Of a DNA stretch of 64,000 nt, positions 53,423 to 63,273 are shown in pieces (the stretch's first letter is position 1; each line of letters opens with the position of its first letter). Both the position numbers and the translations under genes were made by a program. The DNA is taken from positions 56,702 to 120,701 of the forward strand of contig JACRAF010000006.1 in NCBI GenBank assembly GCA_016213505.1, read 5' to 3'. A model generated the notes under the pieces. It had not been told where the DNA came from and searched no databases. It saw only the letters and a list, made by a program, of their open reading frames with translations. Source of the DNA: Devosia nanyangense (lineage in GTDB: Bacteria; Pseudomonadota; Alphaproteobacteria; Rhizobiales; Devosiaceae).

Positions 53423-54186
53423 TTTCGCTCAACTGGCTGCCCGAGACGGCCTATCTCTATGTGCTGATCTTCGCGCGCGTCGGCAGCATCCTGATGTTGA
53501 TGCCGGCGCTGGGCGAAATGGTGATCCCGGCGCGGATGCGGCTCGGCTTCGCGCTGATGTTCAGCCTCGTCCTCTATCCGCTGATCTCGCCCGAGCTGCC
53601 GGCGCTGCCCGCCGACGTGGTGCAGGTGCTGGTCTATCTGCTGCACGAACTGGTGATCGGGCTGATCTTCGGCGCCATCATTCGGCTGGTGACGCTGGCG
53701 GCCTCGGTCGCGGGCTCGGTGATCGCCTTTCAGTCCGGGCTTTCGGGCGCCATGGGGGCGGACCCGATCAACGGCGGATCGCAGGGCGTTCTGATCGGCG
53801 CCTTCCTGTCGATGCTGGGCGTGACGCTGATCTTTGCCACCGATCTGCATCACGTGGCGCTGATGGCGATCCGCGACAGCTACATGATCTTTTCGCCCCG
53901 TGAGCCGCTGATGTTCGGCGACGCGGCGCAGACGGCCATCCAGTCGGCGTCCTCGGCGTTCGTGATCGGGATACAGATGTCGGCGCCGTTCATCGTGCTC
54001 GGCCTCGTCTTCTATCTGGGCATGGGCATTCTCGCCCGGATGATGCCGCAGCTGCAGATCTTCTTTCTCGCCATGCCGGCCACGATCTGGGTAGGCCTCA
54101 TCCTCTTTGCGCTGCTGCTCGCCATGATGATGGGCTGGTACCTGACGCATTTCGAGAACGAACTCGCGATGTTCCGGGGCGCCTAG
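53419..54186 (+). CDS. fliR: Flagellar export gate protein FliR
   Basis: The 255-residue membrane protein is the third export gate subunit. FARVGSILMLMPALGEMVIPARMRLGFALMFSLVL, then ELVIGLIFGAIIRLV and GSVIAFQSGLSGAMGADP are family signatures. It overlaps fliQ at the start and abuts flhB with no gap. Confidence 0.94.
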   Translation: MISLNWLPETAYLYVLIFARVGSILMLMPALGEMVIPARMRLGFALMFSLVLYPLISPELPALPADVVQVLVYLLHELVIGLIFGAIIRLVTLAASVAGSVIAFQSGLSGAMGADPINGGSQGVLIGAFLSMLGVTLIFATDLHHVALMAIRDSYMIFSPREPLMFGDAAQTAIQSASSAFVIGIQMSAPFIVLGLVFYLGMGILARMMPQLQIFFLAMPATIWVGLILFALLLAMMMGWYLTHFENELAMFRGA

Positions 54187-55266
54187 ATGAGCGACGAAGC
54201 CCCCGAAGAGGCCTCGAAAACCGAATCCCCCTCGCAGAAGAAACTCGACGACGCCCACAAGCGCGGCGACGTGGTCAAGAGCCAGGAGGTCAACAACTGG
54301 TTCATGATCGCCGGGTCGGGCCTGCTGTTCTCGCTGATGGCGGCGCCCTCGACGGCCGGGCTCGCCCAGAGCCTCCGAACGCTGCTCGCCAATGCCGACC
54401 TGTTCGAGATCGGTGGCCCGGCGCTGAATTCGTTCTTCGGCAATTTGACCACGACGATCCTGCTCATCGCGCTGATCCCGCTGACGGTGCTGGCGGGGTT
54501 CGGCATCGCCGCCAACCTCGTGCAGCACCGGCCGCTGCTGTCGCTCGATCCGATCATGCCGAAGCTCTCCAAGATCTCGCCGATCGAGGGCGCCAAGCGG
54601 CTGTTCTCGCGCGACGCGCTGATCAACTTCGCCAAAGGCCTGCTGAAGCTCGGGGTAGTCGGCGGCGTGACCTTCGCCGTGATCTGGCCGGAGCGGGACC
54701 GGCTCGAGACCATGATCACGGCCGATCCGGCGCTGATCCTGCCGGACTTTCAGGCGCTCGGGCTGAAGGTGTTCGGCGCGGTGCTCGCGGTGGTCACCGT
54801 CATCGCCATCGCCGACTATGTGTATCAGCGGACGCGCTGGTGGAACCGGCTCAAGATGACCGTCCAGGAGACCCGCGACGAATATAAGCAGATGGAAGGC
54901 GACCCCACGGTCAAGGGCCGCATCCGCCAGGTGCGCAACGAGCGCAGCCGCCAGCGCATGATGGCCAACGTGCCCAAGGCGACGGTGGTGATCACCAACC
55001 CGACCCACTTCGCGGTGGCGCTCAAATACGACAAGTCGATGTCGGCGCCGCTCTGCCTCGCCAAGGGCGCCGACGACGTCGCCTTCCGCATCCGCGAGCT
55101 GGCCAGGGAACACGACATCCCGATCGTCGAGAACCCGCCGCTCGCTCGTGCGTTGTTCGCCTCGGTCGAGATCGACGACACCATTCCGACCGAGCACTTC
55201 AAGGCCGTGGCGCAGGTCATCGGCTTCGTCATGCGGATGAGGGATAAGAAGGGCTGGCGGCGTTAG
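54187..55266 (+). CDS. flhB: Flagellar export switch protein FlhB
   Basis: FlhB controls the switch from rod/hook to filament export. The 359-residue protein has four membrane helices in the first 210 residues, a cytoplasmic linker (TVQETRDEYKQMEGDP) and the self-cleavage motif NPTH (N271-H274) in VVITNPTHFAVALKYD. It starts directly after the fliR stop and ends the operon; cckA follows after 92 bp. Confidence 0.95.
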   Translation: MSDEAPEEASKTESPSQKKLDDAHKRGDVVKSQEVNNWFMIAGSGLLFSLMAAPSTAGLAQSLRTLLANADLFEIGGPALNSFFGNLTTTILLIALIPLTVLAGFGIAANLVQHRPLLSLDPIMPKLSKISPIEGAKRLFSRDALINFAKGLLKLGVVGGVTFAVIWPERDRLETMITADPALILPDFQALGLKVFGAVLAVVTVIAIADYVYQRTRWWNRLKMTVQETRDEYKQMEGDPTVKGRIRQVRNERSRQRMMANVPKATVVITNPTHFAVALKYDKSMSAPLCLAKGADDVAFRIRELAREHDIPIVENPPLARALFASVEIDDTIPTEHFKAVAQVIGFVMRMRDKKGWRR

Positions 55267-55358
55267 TGGATAGCGGCAGCGTTTGACGGTCGGCGCTACC
55301 GGCCGAGTCGGCCATTTGCTACTCCTTGGTACGCGAGTGATTCGAGGGGCGACGGAGA

Positions 55359-57935
55359 ATGTCCAGCATGCCGGCTGAGGAGGACAATTATCCGAGCCCG
55401 CTGCTGTCGCGTCCCCGAAGCATTTCGGGCCTCTGGCGCGTCATTGCGCTGGCCGTCGCCTTCATCATCGTCGCCGTGGTGATCTCGACGCTGGGCGAAT
55501 ACATCCCGCCCGACGCCATCCTGATCTTCGTCGGCCTGTTGGCGGTGGTCGGCGTCTTCTGCCTGTTCGCGCTGACGGCAGGCATCCTGCGTTTTGCCGC
55601 GAGCGGTGGCGACGAGGCGCGCACGGTGTCGCGCGCCGTCGTCGACAGCCTGTCGTTCGGCGCCGTGGTCAGCGACCGCGAGGGCAAGATCACCTACGTC
55701 AACGCCCAGTACGGCGAGCTCGCCGGCGGCATGACGGATGGCGTGCCGGTCGGCGTGCCGCGGCTCTTCGCCGGCCAGCCCGAGGCGAGCGAGGCGGTCT
55801 ACCGTCTGTCGCGCGCCGCCCGCGACGGCCGTCCGGCAACCGAGGATATCCGCCTGATCGGCGGGCTCGGCGGTGGACTGGGAGGCAGCAGCAGGCCTGT
55901 CTGGTACCGGGTCGCGGTGCGGGCGCTGCCCGAGGTCGATGGCGCCGACAGGCCGCTGGTGCTGTGGTCGGTCGAGGACATCACCCGCGACCGCGAGCGG
56001 CAGGACAATGCCTTCCTCGAACTGCAGCGGGCGATCGACTATCTCGACCACGCGCCGGCCGGGTTCTTCTCGGCCGATCCGCAGGGCAGGGTGCAGTACC
56101 TCAACTCGACGCTGGCCGACTGGCTCGGCTACGACCTCGCCGAGTTCGAGGCAGGGACGGTTCGGCTCGCCGATATCGTGCGCGGCGACGGCGCCAGTCT
56201 CTTGATGCGCGGCCGCGCCGACGGCGAAATCCGCACTGAGATCATCGACATCGATCTGGTCAAGCACAACGGCACCTCGATCCCGGTGCGGCTGCTCCAT
56301 CGCGCGGCGCGGCTGGCCGACGGCGAGCTGGGCGAGACGCGCACCCTGGTGCTCGACCGCCGCGGCGGGGTCCAGGGCGAGGAGGCGCTGCGCGCCTCGG
56401 AAGTGCGGTTCTCGCGGTTCTTCAACGACACCCCGTTCGCCATCGCGACGCTCGACGGCGACGGCCGGATCGTCCGCACCAACGCCCCGTTCAGCCGCAT
56501 CTTCGGCTGGTCGGGCAACGAAAAGCCGCTCGATCGCGTGTCGATGTCCGAGCTGCTCTCGGACGCCAGCCGGTCGCGCTTCGCCGAAGCGGTCGCGGCG
56601 GCGACCGCGAACAAGTCGGAGATCGAGCCGGTCGACGCGCAGCTGTCGCGCGAGGGGGATCACGCGGTGCGCCTCTACTTCTCGGTGTCCGAGGAGGTCG
56701 AGGGCTCGCCCGAGCGGGTCAACGTCTATGCCCTCGACATGACCGAGCAGCGCAAGCTCGAGGCGCAGTTTGCGCAGGGCCAGAAGATGCAGGCCGTCGG
56801 CCAGCTCGCCGGCGGCGTCGCGCACGATTTCAATAACGTGCTGACGGCCATCATCGGCTTCTCCGATCTCCTGCTGCTCAAGCACAAGCCGGGCGATCCG
56901 AGCTTCCAGGATCTTATGTCGATCAAGCAGAGCGCCAACCGCGCCGCGGGCCTCACGCGCCAGCTGCTGGCGTTCTCGCGGCGGCAGACGCTCAGGCCGC
57001 AAATCCTCGAAGTGCCGACCCATATCGACGATCTGACGGTGCTGCTGAAGCGGCTGATCGGCGAACAGATCACGCTCCACGTCGAGCACGGGCAGGGCAT
57101 CTGGCCGGTCAAGGCCGACCTGGTTCAGCTCGAACAGGTGGTGGTCAACCTCGTCGTCAACGCTCGCGACGCGATGCCGAATGGCGGCTCGATCACGCTC
57201 AGGACCCGCAACGTCACCGAGGGCGAGGCGGCGGGTTTCAACTACACCGGCATGCCGCCGGCCGACTACATGCTGATCGAGGTCGAGGACACCGGCACCG
57301 GCATGCCGCCCGAGATCATGGAGAAGATATTCGAGCCGTTTTTCTCCACCAAGGAGCTCGGCAAGGGCACCGGCCTGGGCCTGTCGACGGTCTACGGCAT
57401 CATCAAGCAGACCGGCGGCTTCATCTATCCCGAGTCCGAGGTGGGCCGGGGCACGGTGTTCCGGATCTTCCTGCCGCGCTACGTTCAGGCCGAAAACGAG
57501 ATCGTCGCCAAGATCGCGACGCCGATCGCGGTGGTCAAGGACCTCACCGGACACGAGCGCATCCTGCTCGTCGAGGACGAGGACAATGTCCGCTCGTTCT
57601 CGGCGCGGGCGCTGCGGACCACCGGCTATGAGGTGTTCGAAGCCGATTCCGGCGAGGCGGCGCTCGAAGTGCTCGACGACATCGGCGGGCAGATCGACCT
57701 GATGGTCTCCGACGTGGTGATGCCCGAAATGGATGGTCCGGCGCTGCTGATCAAGGTGCGCGAGCGGCTGCCCAACCTCAAGGTCATCTTCGTTTCCGGC
57801 TACGCCGAGGAGAACGTCCGCCAGGACATCGCCGACGACCGCAGCGTCGAGTTCCTCGCCAAGCCCTATTCGCTCGACCAGATCAACTCCAAGGTCAAGG
57901 AAGTGCTCGGCAAGGGCGCGCAGACCATTCAGTAG
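55359..57935 (+). CDS. cckA: Hybrid histidine kinase CckA
   Basis: CckA is the top kinase of the CckA-ChpT-CtrA phosphorelay that controls cell cycle and flagellar genes. The 858-residue protein has two membrane helices (about residues 25-75), PAS-like domains (about 95-210, 220-340, 345-470), the H-box [21 protein letters not shown] (H489), an ATP domain ([31 protein letters not shown]) and a C-terminal receiver with phosphoacceptor D785 ([16 protein letters not shown]). It follows flhB by 92 bp. CtrA-like boxes near flagellar genes in this window fit a regulatory link. Confidence 0.93.
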   Translation: MSSMPAEEDNYPSPLLSRPRSISGLWRVIALAVAFIIVAVVISTLGEYIPPDAILIFVGLLAVVGVFCLFALTAGILRFAASGGDEARTVSRAVVDSLSFGAVVSDREGKITYVNAQYGELAGGMTDGVPVGVPRLFAGQPEASEAVYRLSRAARDGRPATEDIRLIGGLGGGLGGSSRPVWYRVAVRALPEVDGADRPLVLWSVEDITRDRERQDNAFLELQRAIDYLDHAPAGFFSADPQGRVQYLNSTLADWLGYDLAEFEAGTVRLADIVRGDGASLLMRGRADGEIRTEIIDIDLVKHNGTSIPVRLLHRAARLADGELGETRTLVLDRRGGVQGEEALRASEVRFSRFFNDTPFAIATLDGDGRIVRTNAPFSRIFGWSGNEKPLDRVSMSELLSDASRSRFAEAVAAATANKSEIEPVDAQLSREGDHAVRLYFSVSEEVEGSPERVNVYALDMTEQRKLEAQFAQGQKMQAVGQLAGGVAHDFNNVLTAIIGFSDLLLLKHKPGDPSFQDLMSIKQSANRAAGLTRQLLAFSRRQTLRPQILEVPTHIDDLTVLLKRLIGEQITLHVEHGQGIWPVKADLVQLEQVVVNLVVNARDAMPNGGSITLRTRNVTEGEAAGFNYTGMPPADYMLIEVEDTGTGMPPEIMEKIFEPFFSTKELGKGTGLGLSTVYGIIKQTGGFIYPESEVGRGTVFRIFLPRYVQAENEIVAKIATPIAVVKDLTGHERILLVEDEDNVRSFSARALRTTGYEVFEADSGEAALEVLDDIGGQIDLMVSDVVMPEMDGPALLIKVRERLPNLKVIFVSGYAEENVRQDIADDRSVEFLAKPYSLDQINSKVKEVLGKGAQTIQ

Positions 57936-57939
57936 CCGC

Positions 57940-58618
57940 ATGGCGCATCCGCTCGACAACATGGTCTGGCACGCGCTGGGCGGGCCGCAGGCACATCTGG
58001 GTGTCAGCAACGGCAAGGCGCGGCGGTTTCACCGCGACATCGCGGTGTTCGCAGCGGTGGAGCGTCCGCTCGAGAGCCCTCGACGGGATCGCCGAGATCA
58101 TCGATGACGGGCTGCCGGTCGGGCTGGTGACGATCGGGGCGCTCCATGTGCCGGATCATCTCGAAATGGTCAGCACCGGCGAAGTGGTGCAGCTCACGGC
58201 CGAGAATTTCGCGCCCGTAGCCACAAACAATGTCACCTATCGCGATCTGACGGCCGCGGACGTGCCGGCAATGCTGGAGCTCGTCGCGCTGACCCGGCCC
58301 GGGCCGTTCGCGGAGCGGACGCGGGAGATGGGCCATTATGTCGGGGTATTCGACGGCGTTCGGCTGATCGCGATGACCGGTGAGCGGCTCAGGCTCGACG
58401 GGTACGGCGAAATCAGTGCCGTTTGCACCCACTCCGACTATCAAGGCCGTGGCCTCGCCAAGGCGCTGGTGTCGGCCATCGGCGCCGAAATCGTGGCGCG
58501 TGGTGAGGTGCCGTTCCTGCAGGCCTACACCAGCAATGCTGCGGCGATCGCTACCTACGCACGGCTCGGCTTTGTTCCACGCCGCAACCTCGTCTTCACG
58601 ATGGTCAGGCGGCGCTAG
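57940..58618 (+). pseudogene. GNAT acetyltransferase with a frameshift
   Basis: From ATG 57940 the frame encodes MAHPLDNMVWHALGGPQAHL and continues to about residue 46, then stops at 58105-58107. From about base 58070 the rest is in the next frame: ALDGIAEIIDDGLPVGLVTIGALHVP through the GNAT core VCTHSDYQGRGLAKALVSAIGAEI and SNAAAIATYARLGF. Together they give one protein of about 225 residues. The shift (one base gained or two lost) lies near 58069-58085. It may be a sequencing error or a true pseudogene; a GTG start at 58001 would give only the second part. Confidence 0.78.
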
Positions 58619-58655
58619 CGGCCTCGGACTGGCGCCGTTGCGCGCCGGGCATTAT

Positions 58656-59867
58656 ATGCGTGGCACACCAGCTCGCAGGACGCCGATCATCGACACATCG
58701 CTTTCCAGGTCCGACCAGTTCTTCTCCGAACTCGAAACGGCGTTCGGCAATGGCAGCCTCGTGAAGCTCGGCCTGCGCGCCTATGATGGCACGGACGTCG
58801 CGCTCCGGTCGATCGATATCAAGCCGGTGATCATCAAGCGGCAGCCGCAGCTGAGTTTCACCTGGCACTACAAGACCCGCGACGTGGTCAAGAACCACCC
58901 GTGGGACGAAGCGCTGCTCGAGCTCAAAGGGCTTGTCGGCATCGAGTTCAATCTGGCGCAAATGGCGACGACCGCGGCGGACTGGAGTCTCGACTTCCAG
59001 GGCAAGTCGCCGCGGCTGAAGCAATTGCCGCCGACGCAGACCGCGCCCGTGTCGCTGGCGCATGACCGCGCCAAGGTCCGGCCGATCCCGGCGGGCGGCA
59101 GCATCTGGATGCGCGAGCTCGGCGTCACCGACAAGGACGGCAAGGTCCTCCCCACGGCGCAGGACAAGTTCCGGCAGATCAACCGCTACGTCGAAATCCT
59201 CGGCCCCCTGCTCAAGGCCATTCCGGCCGGGCGGCTTTCCAAGGTCGTCGATATGGGCGCGGGCAAGGGCTATCTGACCTTCGCGGTCGCCGACTATCTC
59301 GCCAATACCCTGCAATCCGGCGCCCGAACCGTCGGCGTCGAGCTGAGGCCCGACCTCGTTGACCTCTGCAACGGCATCGCCGCGAAATCCGGGCTGGGCA
59401 ATCTCAGTTTCGTCCAGGGCTCGATCGATGCCTTTGACGGCACCGGCGCCAGCGTCCTGATCGCGCTCCACGCCTGTGACACCGCGACCGACGACGCCAT
59501 CGCCAAGGGCATCGCCGCTGGGGCGGAGCTGATCGTCGTCGCGCCCTGTTGCCACAAGCAGATCCGGCGCGAGATCGAAACGGCGAACGCGCCGACGCCG
59601 CTCGACTATCTGCTGAAGCACGGCATCTTCGTGGAGCGCCAGGCCGAGATGGTCACCGACGGCATCCGGGCGCTGATCCTCGAATATTTCGGCTACAGCA
59701 CGAAAGTCTTCGAGTTCATCTCCGACGTGCATACGCCCAAGAACGTGCTGATCGTCGGCACCCGCAGTGGCCGGGGCCGCTATCCGGCTATCCTCACCAA
59801 GGTCGCCGAGGCCAAGGCGATGTTCGGTATTCGCCGGCACTACCTCGAGGATGCGACCGGACTCTAG
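58656..59867 (+). CDS. SAM-dependent methyltransferase, Methyltransf_32/METTL25-like
   Basis: This 403-residue protein has a C-terminal class I methyltransferase domain with motif I VVDMGAGKGYLTFAVADYL, then VELRPDLVDLC, VLIALHACDTATD and the cysteine-containing APCCHKQIRREI block seen in the RRNAD1/METTL25-like group. The N-terminal 190 residues have no catalytic motif and may bind the substrate. The ATG at 58656 gives MRGTPARRTPIID; longer frames overlap the GNAT pseudogene. Its TAG stop overlaps that of the convergent aldo/keto reductase (CTAG). The substrate is unknown. Confidence 0.8.
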   Translation: MRGTPARRTPIIDTSLSRSDQFFSELETAFGNGSLVKLGLRAYDGTDVALRSIDIKPVIIKRQPQLSFTWHYKTRDVVKNHPWDEALLELKGLVGIEFNLAQMATTAADWSLDFQGKSPRLKQLPPTQTAPVSLAHDRAKVRPIPAGGSIWMRELGVTDKDGKVLPTAQDKFRQINRYVEILGPLLKAIPAGRLSKVVDMGAGKGYLTFAVADYLANTLQSGARTVGVELRPDLVDLCNGIAAKSGLGNLSFVQGSIDAFDGTGASVLIALHACDTATDDAIAKGIAAGAELIVVAPCCHKQIRREIETANAPTPLDYLLKHGIFVERQAEMVTDGIRALILEYFGYSTKVFEFISDVHTPKNVLIVGTRSGRGRYPAILTKVAEAKAMFGIRRHYLEDATGL

Positions 59868-60880
59868 GCGACCTTCCCATTCGGCAGCGGCGTGCCCGGT
59901 GCGACCAGTTTGCGGTCGGCGAGGGCGGCCCAGAACTCGCTCGGGATCGGGGTGTTCCACCACTTGAGAATGCCGTCGAGTTCGGTCGGCGATTTCGGCC
60001 CGGGCAGCACGTTGCAGATCGCCTTATGGGCCAGCGGGAACTGCAGCGCCGCGGCGCCGATCGGCACGCCGAACCCGGTGCAGAAGGCCTCGAGGTCGGC
60101 CACCCGCTGGATGATCTCGGCCGGGGCATTGCCGTAGTTCCACTTGCCGGTGCCCATCAGCGCGCCGCCGTTGAACGGCCCGCCGCAGACTACCGAAGCG
60201 CCGCGCTCGAGGCAGGTCGAGAGGAACGGATCGAGCGAGGTCTGCTCGAGCAGCGTGTAGCGGCCGGCGAGCAGGAAGACGTCCCAGTCGCCGAGCGCGA
60301 GGGCGTCCATGCACACTTCCCACTCGTTGACGCCTAGCCCGATCGCCTTGACCAGGCTGGATGCCTTGAGCTCGGTGAGGGCGCGATAGCCGCCATCGGC
60401 GAGCTGCTTCCAGTAGACGGCGTTCTGCTCCTTGCCGTGGGTCATCACGCCGATATCATGGACGAACAGGATTTCGATTTCGGCGAGCCCGAGCCGGTTC
60501 CGGCTGTCCTCGACCGAGCGCATGATCCCGTCATAGGAATAGTCGTAGACCTGATCGAACGGGAACGGATTGACCCAGTTGCCTCGGAAGGTCTCGGTGC
60601 CCGTATAGGGCGCCAGCAGCCGGCCGACCTTGCTCGACAGCACCGTGCCCTTGCGGCGGTCGCGCAGGCCATCACCCATCAGGTGCTCGGCCCGGCCGAA
60701 GCCGTATTGGGGAGCGGTGTCGAAATAGCTGATCCCGGCATCGAGCGCAGCCACGACCGTGGCCCGCGCCTGGTCGTCGGGAACGGCGTTGAAGATGCTG
60801 GCGAGGGTGGCGCTGCCGAGGCCTAGTTCGGTCACCTCGAGCGCGGTCCTTCCCACGCGGCGTGTCTTGAAACTGGCCAT
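59864..60880 (-). CDS. Aldo/keto reductase, sugar (L-fucose/D-threo-aldose) dehydrogenase-like
   Basis: This 338-residue NAD(P)-dependent oxidoreductase has the aldo/keto tetrad D54 (YFDTAPQYG), Y59, K84 (LSSKVGRLL) and H141 (LFVHDIG). GSATLASIFNAV and QYGFGRAEHLMGDGL resemble L-fucose dehydrogenase/D-threo-aldose 1-dehydrogenases. GGGAGGA lies close upstream of the ATG at 60880. It follows a sugar-binding protein gene on the same strand, so it may oxidise the imported sugar. Confidence 0.88.
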   Translation of the reverse strand: MASFKTRRVGRTALEVTELGLGSATLASIFNAVPDDQARATVVAALDAGISYFDTAPQYGFGRAEHLMGDGLRDRRKGTVLSSKVGRLLAPYTGTETFRGNWVNPFPFDQVYDYSYDGIMRSVEDSRNRLGLAEIEILFVHDIGVMTHGKEQNAVYWKQLADGGYRALTELKASSLVKAIGLGVNEWEVCMDALALGDWDVFLLAGRYTLLEQTSLDPFLSTCLERGASVVCGGPFNGGALMGTGKWNYGNAPAEIIQRVADLEAFCTGFGVPIGAAALQFPLAHKAICNVLPGPKSPTELDGILKWWNTPIPSEFWAALADRKLVAPGTPLPNGKVA

Positions 60881-61028
60881 CAGAATCCTCCCGGTCATAA
60901 CCGGCGCGACACTGACATGTTAGTGCTGCCGCGCAAAGACCGGGCGGGGCAATATTTCGACGAGTGGTCCCGAAAACGGCAAGGGGCACGCCGAAGCGCG
61001 CCCCCCGAGGAGACTCTTCCTCAGCCGA

Positions 61029-61049
61029 GAGGGCGACGAGGACGCCCTC
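61029..61049 (-). terminator. Hairpin directly after the sugar-binding protein gene
   Basis: GAGGGCG (61029-61035) pairs with CGCCCTC (61043-61049) around a 7-nt loop, 4 bp after the stop on the minus strand. There is no T-tract; it may protect the abundant binding-protein mRNA or attenuate the aldo/keto reductase gene. Confidence 0.5.
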
Positions 61050-61053
61050 GCGA

Positions 61054-62058
61054 CTACATCTTGTCTGCGAGAACCTTGCAGATGCCCGGATCGTCCTTGG
61101 TGCACAGGTCGAGGCCGGTATACATCGGGTCTTCCACAGTGCCGCCACCGATGATCTTGATCAGGATGTCGGATGCTTCGTTACCCATCTGATAGGGACG
61201 CTGGCCGATCTGGAACTGGCTGCGCCCTTCCATGAACAGCTTGGGCTCTTCGGCCACGGTGTCGCCGGCCACGATCACCAGGTCGCCGGACTTCAGGCGA
61301 TCCATGTACTGGTCGGTGGTCTGACGATAGGCCTGAGCGCCGAACATCGCCCAGCCGCCGACGAGGACGAACGCGTCGAGGTCGGGGTTGGCGAGCAGGG
61401 TGTCAGCGAGCTGCTGGTTGGCCGTCGTGATGTCGTCGTTGGTGTACAGCGGGCAGCCGGCGATTTCCGTCCAGCCGTTGCTGGCGTTGAGCATCTCGAT
61501 GCCCTTGGTACCGGAGAGCGTGTCACGCAGACCGGCCGCACGGGCATTGATGTTGGCCGCAGCGACGTTGCCGAGCTGCAGGCAGATGGTGCCGCCCGTG
61601 GGCTTCAGCGCCATCAGGCCCTTGGCCATGCCGACGCCCATGTCGTAGTTGCTGGTGCCGAAATAGGTCGACCGCAATGCGGCGTCTTCCGGCAGCAGGT
61701 CGGCGTCGATGGTGATGATCGGCATCGACGGCTTGGTGTCCTTGAGCATCTTCGCCATGGCCGGAGCATTCGACGGCGAGATCGCGATGCCCGCGACACC
61801 CTTGTTGATCAGGTCCTGAACCAGCTGCACTTCACCGGCCTCGTCCGAGCTGAGGGCCGGGCCGTTGTAGGTGCAGATGTATTCGGACTCGGGGTGAGCG
61901 GTATTCCAGTCCGTGCAGCCACTGCCCAGAACGGTGAAGAACGGATTGTCGAGACCCTTCACGACAACCGCCAACTCCTTCTTGTCCGCCGCGAAAGCGC
62001 TGCCCGCCAGCATCGCCGAGATGGCCACGCCCGCGAGCACAAGAGTCGTCTTGTTCAT
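61054..62058 (-). CDS. Sugar ABC transporter periplasmic binding protein, FrcB-like
   Basis: This 334-residue LacI-type periplasmic binding protein has a signal peptide (TTLVLAGVAISAMLAGSAFAA, cut near residue 24). The mature part starts KELAVVVKGLDNPFFTVLGSGCTDW; IAISPSNAPAMAKMLKD and PIITIDADLLPEDAALRSTYFGTSNYDMG line the ligand cleft. GGGAGGA precedes the ATG. The ATP-binding and permease genes are on the other strand after a 471-bp gap. The nearest described type is the fructose-binding FrcB of rhizobia; the ligand is not proven. Confidence 0.88.
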   Translation of the reverse strand: MNKTTLVLAGVAISAMLAGSAFAADKKELAVVVKGLDNPFFTVLGSGCTDWNTAHPESEYICTYNGPALSSDEAGEVQLVQDLINKGVAGIAISPSNAPAMAKMLKDTKPSMPIITIDADLLPEDAALRSTYFGTSNYDMGVGMAKGLMALKPTGGTICLQLGNVAAANINARAAGLRDTLSGTKGIEMLNASNGWTEIAGCPLYTNDDITTANQQLADTLLANPDLDAFVLVGGWAMFGAQAYRQTTDQYMDRLKSGDLVIVAGDTVAEEPKLFMEGRSQFQIGQRPYQMGNEASDILIKIIGGGTVEDPMYTGLDLCTKDDPGICKVLADKM

Positions 62059-62529
62059 AGTACTTCCTCCCTTTGATGAGATCCGCAATCAAGCGGACCC
62101 TCGTGGCCGATGCCGGTGCTGCCGATCGTTGCCAGCAGTCAACTGCGAGCCATGAGCTCGAAAATTCATGCATTCTCGCAGCGTGAGGAACGTGCCTCAG
62201 AGCTGCCTAATCCCACACCCCGATAAGCTTGCCCTTCGAATGGCGGGTGTCTCCTCCGCACGCCGTTGGCATCGGCGCGTCTGAAAAATCATACTAAATA
62301 GACGAGACGGTAGAAGTCAACGTGAAGCCGCGGTCTCGCGATGGGATCGGTCTCGATCTCTCGCCCTCACCGTAACCATCTGTATATGCAGACAGATTTC
62401 AAAATTTCGGGGCTACATCTGCCATTTGCAGGCGTCGCGGGATGGGTAAATCCGCGCGTTGACCCTCATTGGAGCCGCTCTATAGTCGCGCCCGATGACA
62501 GCGGAGACTGTCAAGGGGAGGATGCAGGA
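62059..62529. promoter_or_regulatory. Divergent control region of the sugar importer
   Basis: This 471-bp region has no credible gene. For the binding-protein gene, TTGACT (62320-62315) and TAGTAT (62296-62291), 18 bp apart, form a minus-strand promoter with a leader of roughly 225 nt. For the ATPase gene, TTGACC (62459-62464) and TATAGT (62481-62486), 16 bp apart, form a plus-strand promoter. Between them is the inverted repeat ATCTGT-N8-ACAGAT (62378-62397), a possible operator. Confidence 0.55.
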
Positions 62530-63273
62530 TTGTCGGTTCTCGAACTAAGTTCTGTTTCGAAAAACTTCGGTGCCATAAGTGCCCTGACCAACGTTTCGCT
62601 GAAGCTGGACGCCGGAGAGGTCGTCGGGCTCGTCGGCGACAACGGTGCGGGAAAGTCGACGCTGGCGAAGATCATCGCCGGCAACTTTCATCCCTCGCAT
62701 GGCACGATCACGATCAACGACAGCCAGACGCAACTGCACTCGCCTTCAGATGCGCGCTCGAAGGGAATTGAGATCGTCTACCAGGAACTGGCCCTTGCCG
62801 ATAATCTGACGGCGGCGGCCAACATCTTCCTGGGGCGTGAGAAGACGCGCTTCGGCCTGCTCGACTACCGGGCCATGTACAAGAAGGCGGGCGAACTGTT
62901 CGCCGAGCTCAAGTCCGAGACGCGGCCGCGCGATCTGGTGCGACGCATGTCGGGCGGGCAGCGGCAGGCAGTTGCGATCGCGCGCACCCGCCTCTCCGAT
63001 CCCAGGATCGTGCTGATGGACGAACCGACCGCAGCGATCAGCGTGCGGCAGGTGGCCGAGGTGCTGGCCCTCATCCACCGGCTCAAGGAACAGAGGATCG
63101 CGGTGATCCTCATCAGCCACCGTATCCCGGACATCTTTGCCGTCTGCGACCGGCTGGTCGTCCTGCGGCGGGGCCGCAAGGTGGCGGACAAGCGCATTGC
63201 CGATTCATCGCCGGAAGAAGTGACGGGTCTGATTACCGGAGCAATCCGGCACGCCGAGGGGGCAGACGAATGA
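62530..63273 (+). CDS. Sugar ABC transporter ATP-binding protein, FrcA-like
   Basis: This 247-residue ATPase has a single nucleotide-binding domain, unlike the two-domain RbsA type. Walker A is VGDNGAGKSTL (about residues 35-45), the signature MSGGQRQAVAIAR, Walker B IVLMDEPTAAIS and the switch LISHRI. The TTG start at 62530 is chosen because GGAGG lies nine bases upstream and the promoter at 62459-62486 would fall inside any longer frame from 62341. It overlaps the permease gene as ATGA. Confidence 0.9.
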   Translation: MSVLELSSVSKNFGAISALTNVSLKLDAGEVVGLVGDNGAGKSTLAKIIAGNFHPSHGTITINDSQTQLHSPSDARSKGIEIVYQELALADNLTAAANIFLGREKTRFGLLDYRAMYKKAGELFAELKSETRPRDLVRRMSGGQRQAVAIARTRLSDPRIVLMDEPTAAISVRQVAEVLALIHRLKEQRIAVILISHRIPDIFAVCDRLVVLRRGRKVADKRIADSSPEEVTGLITGAIRHAEGADE

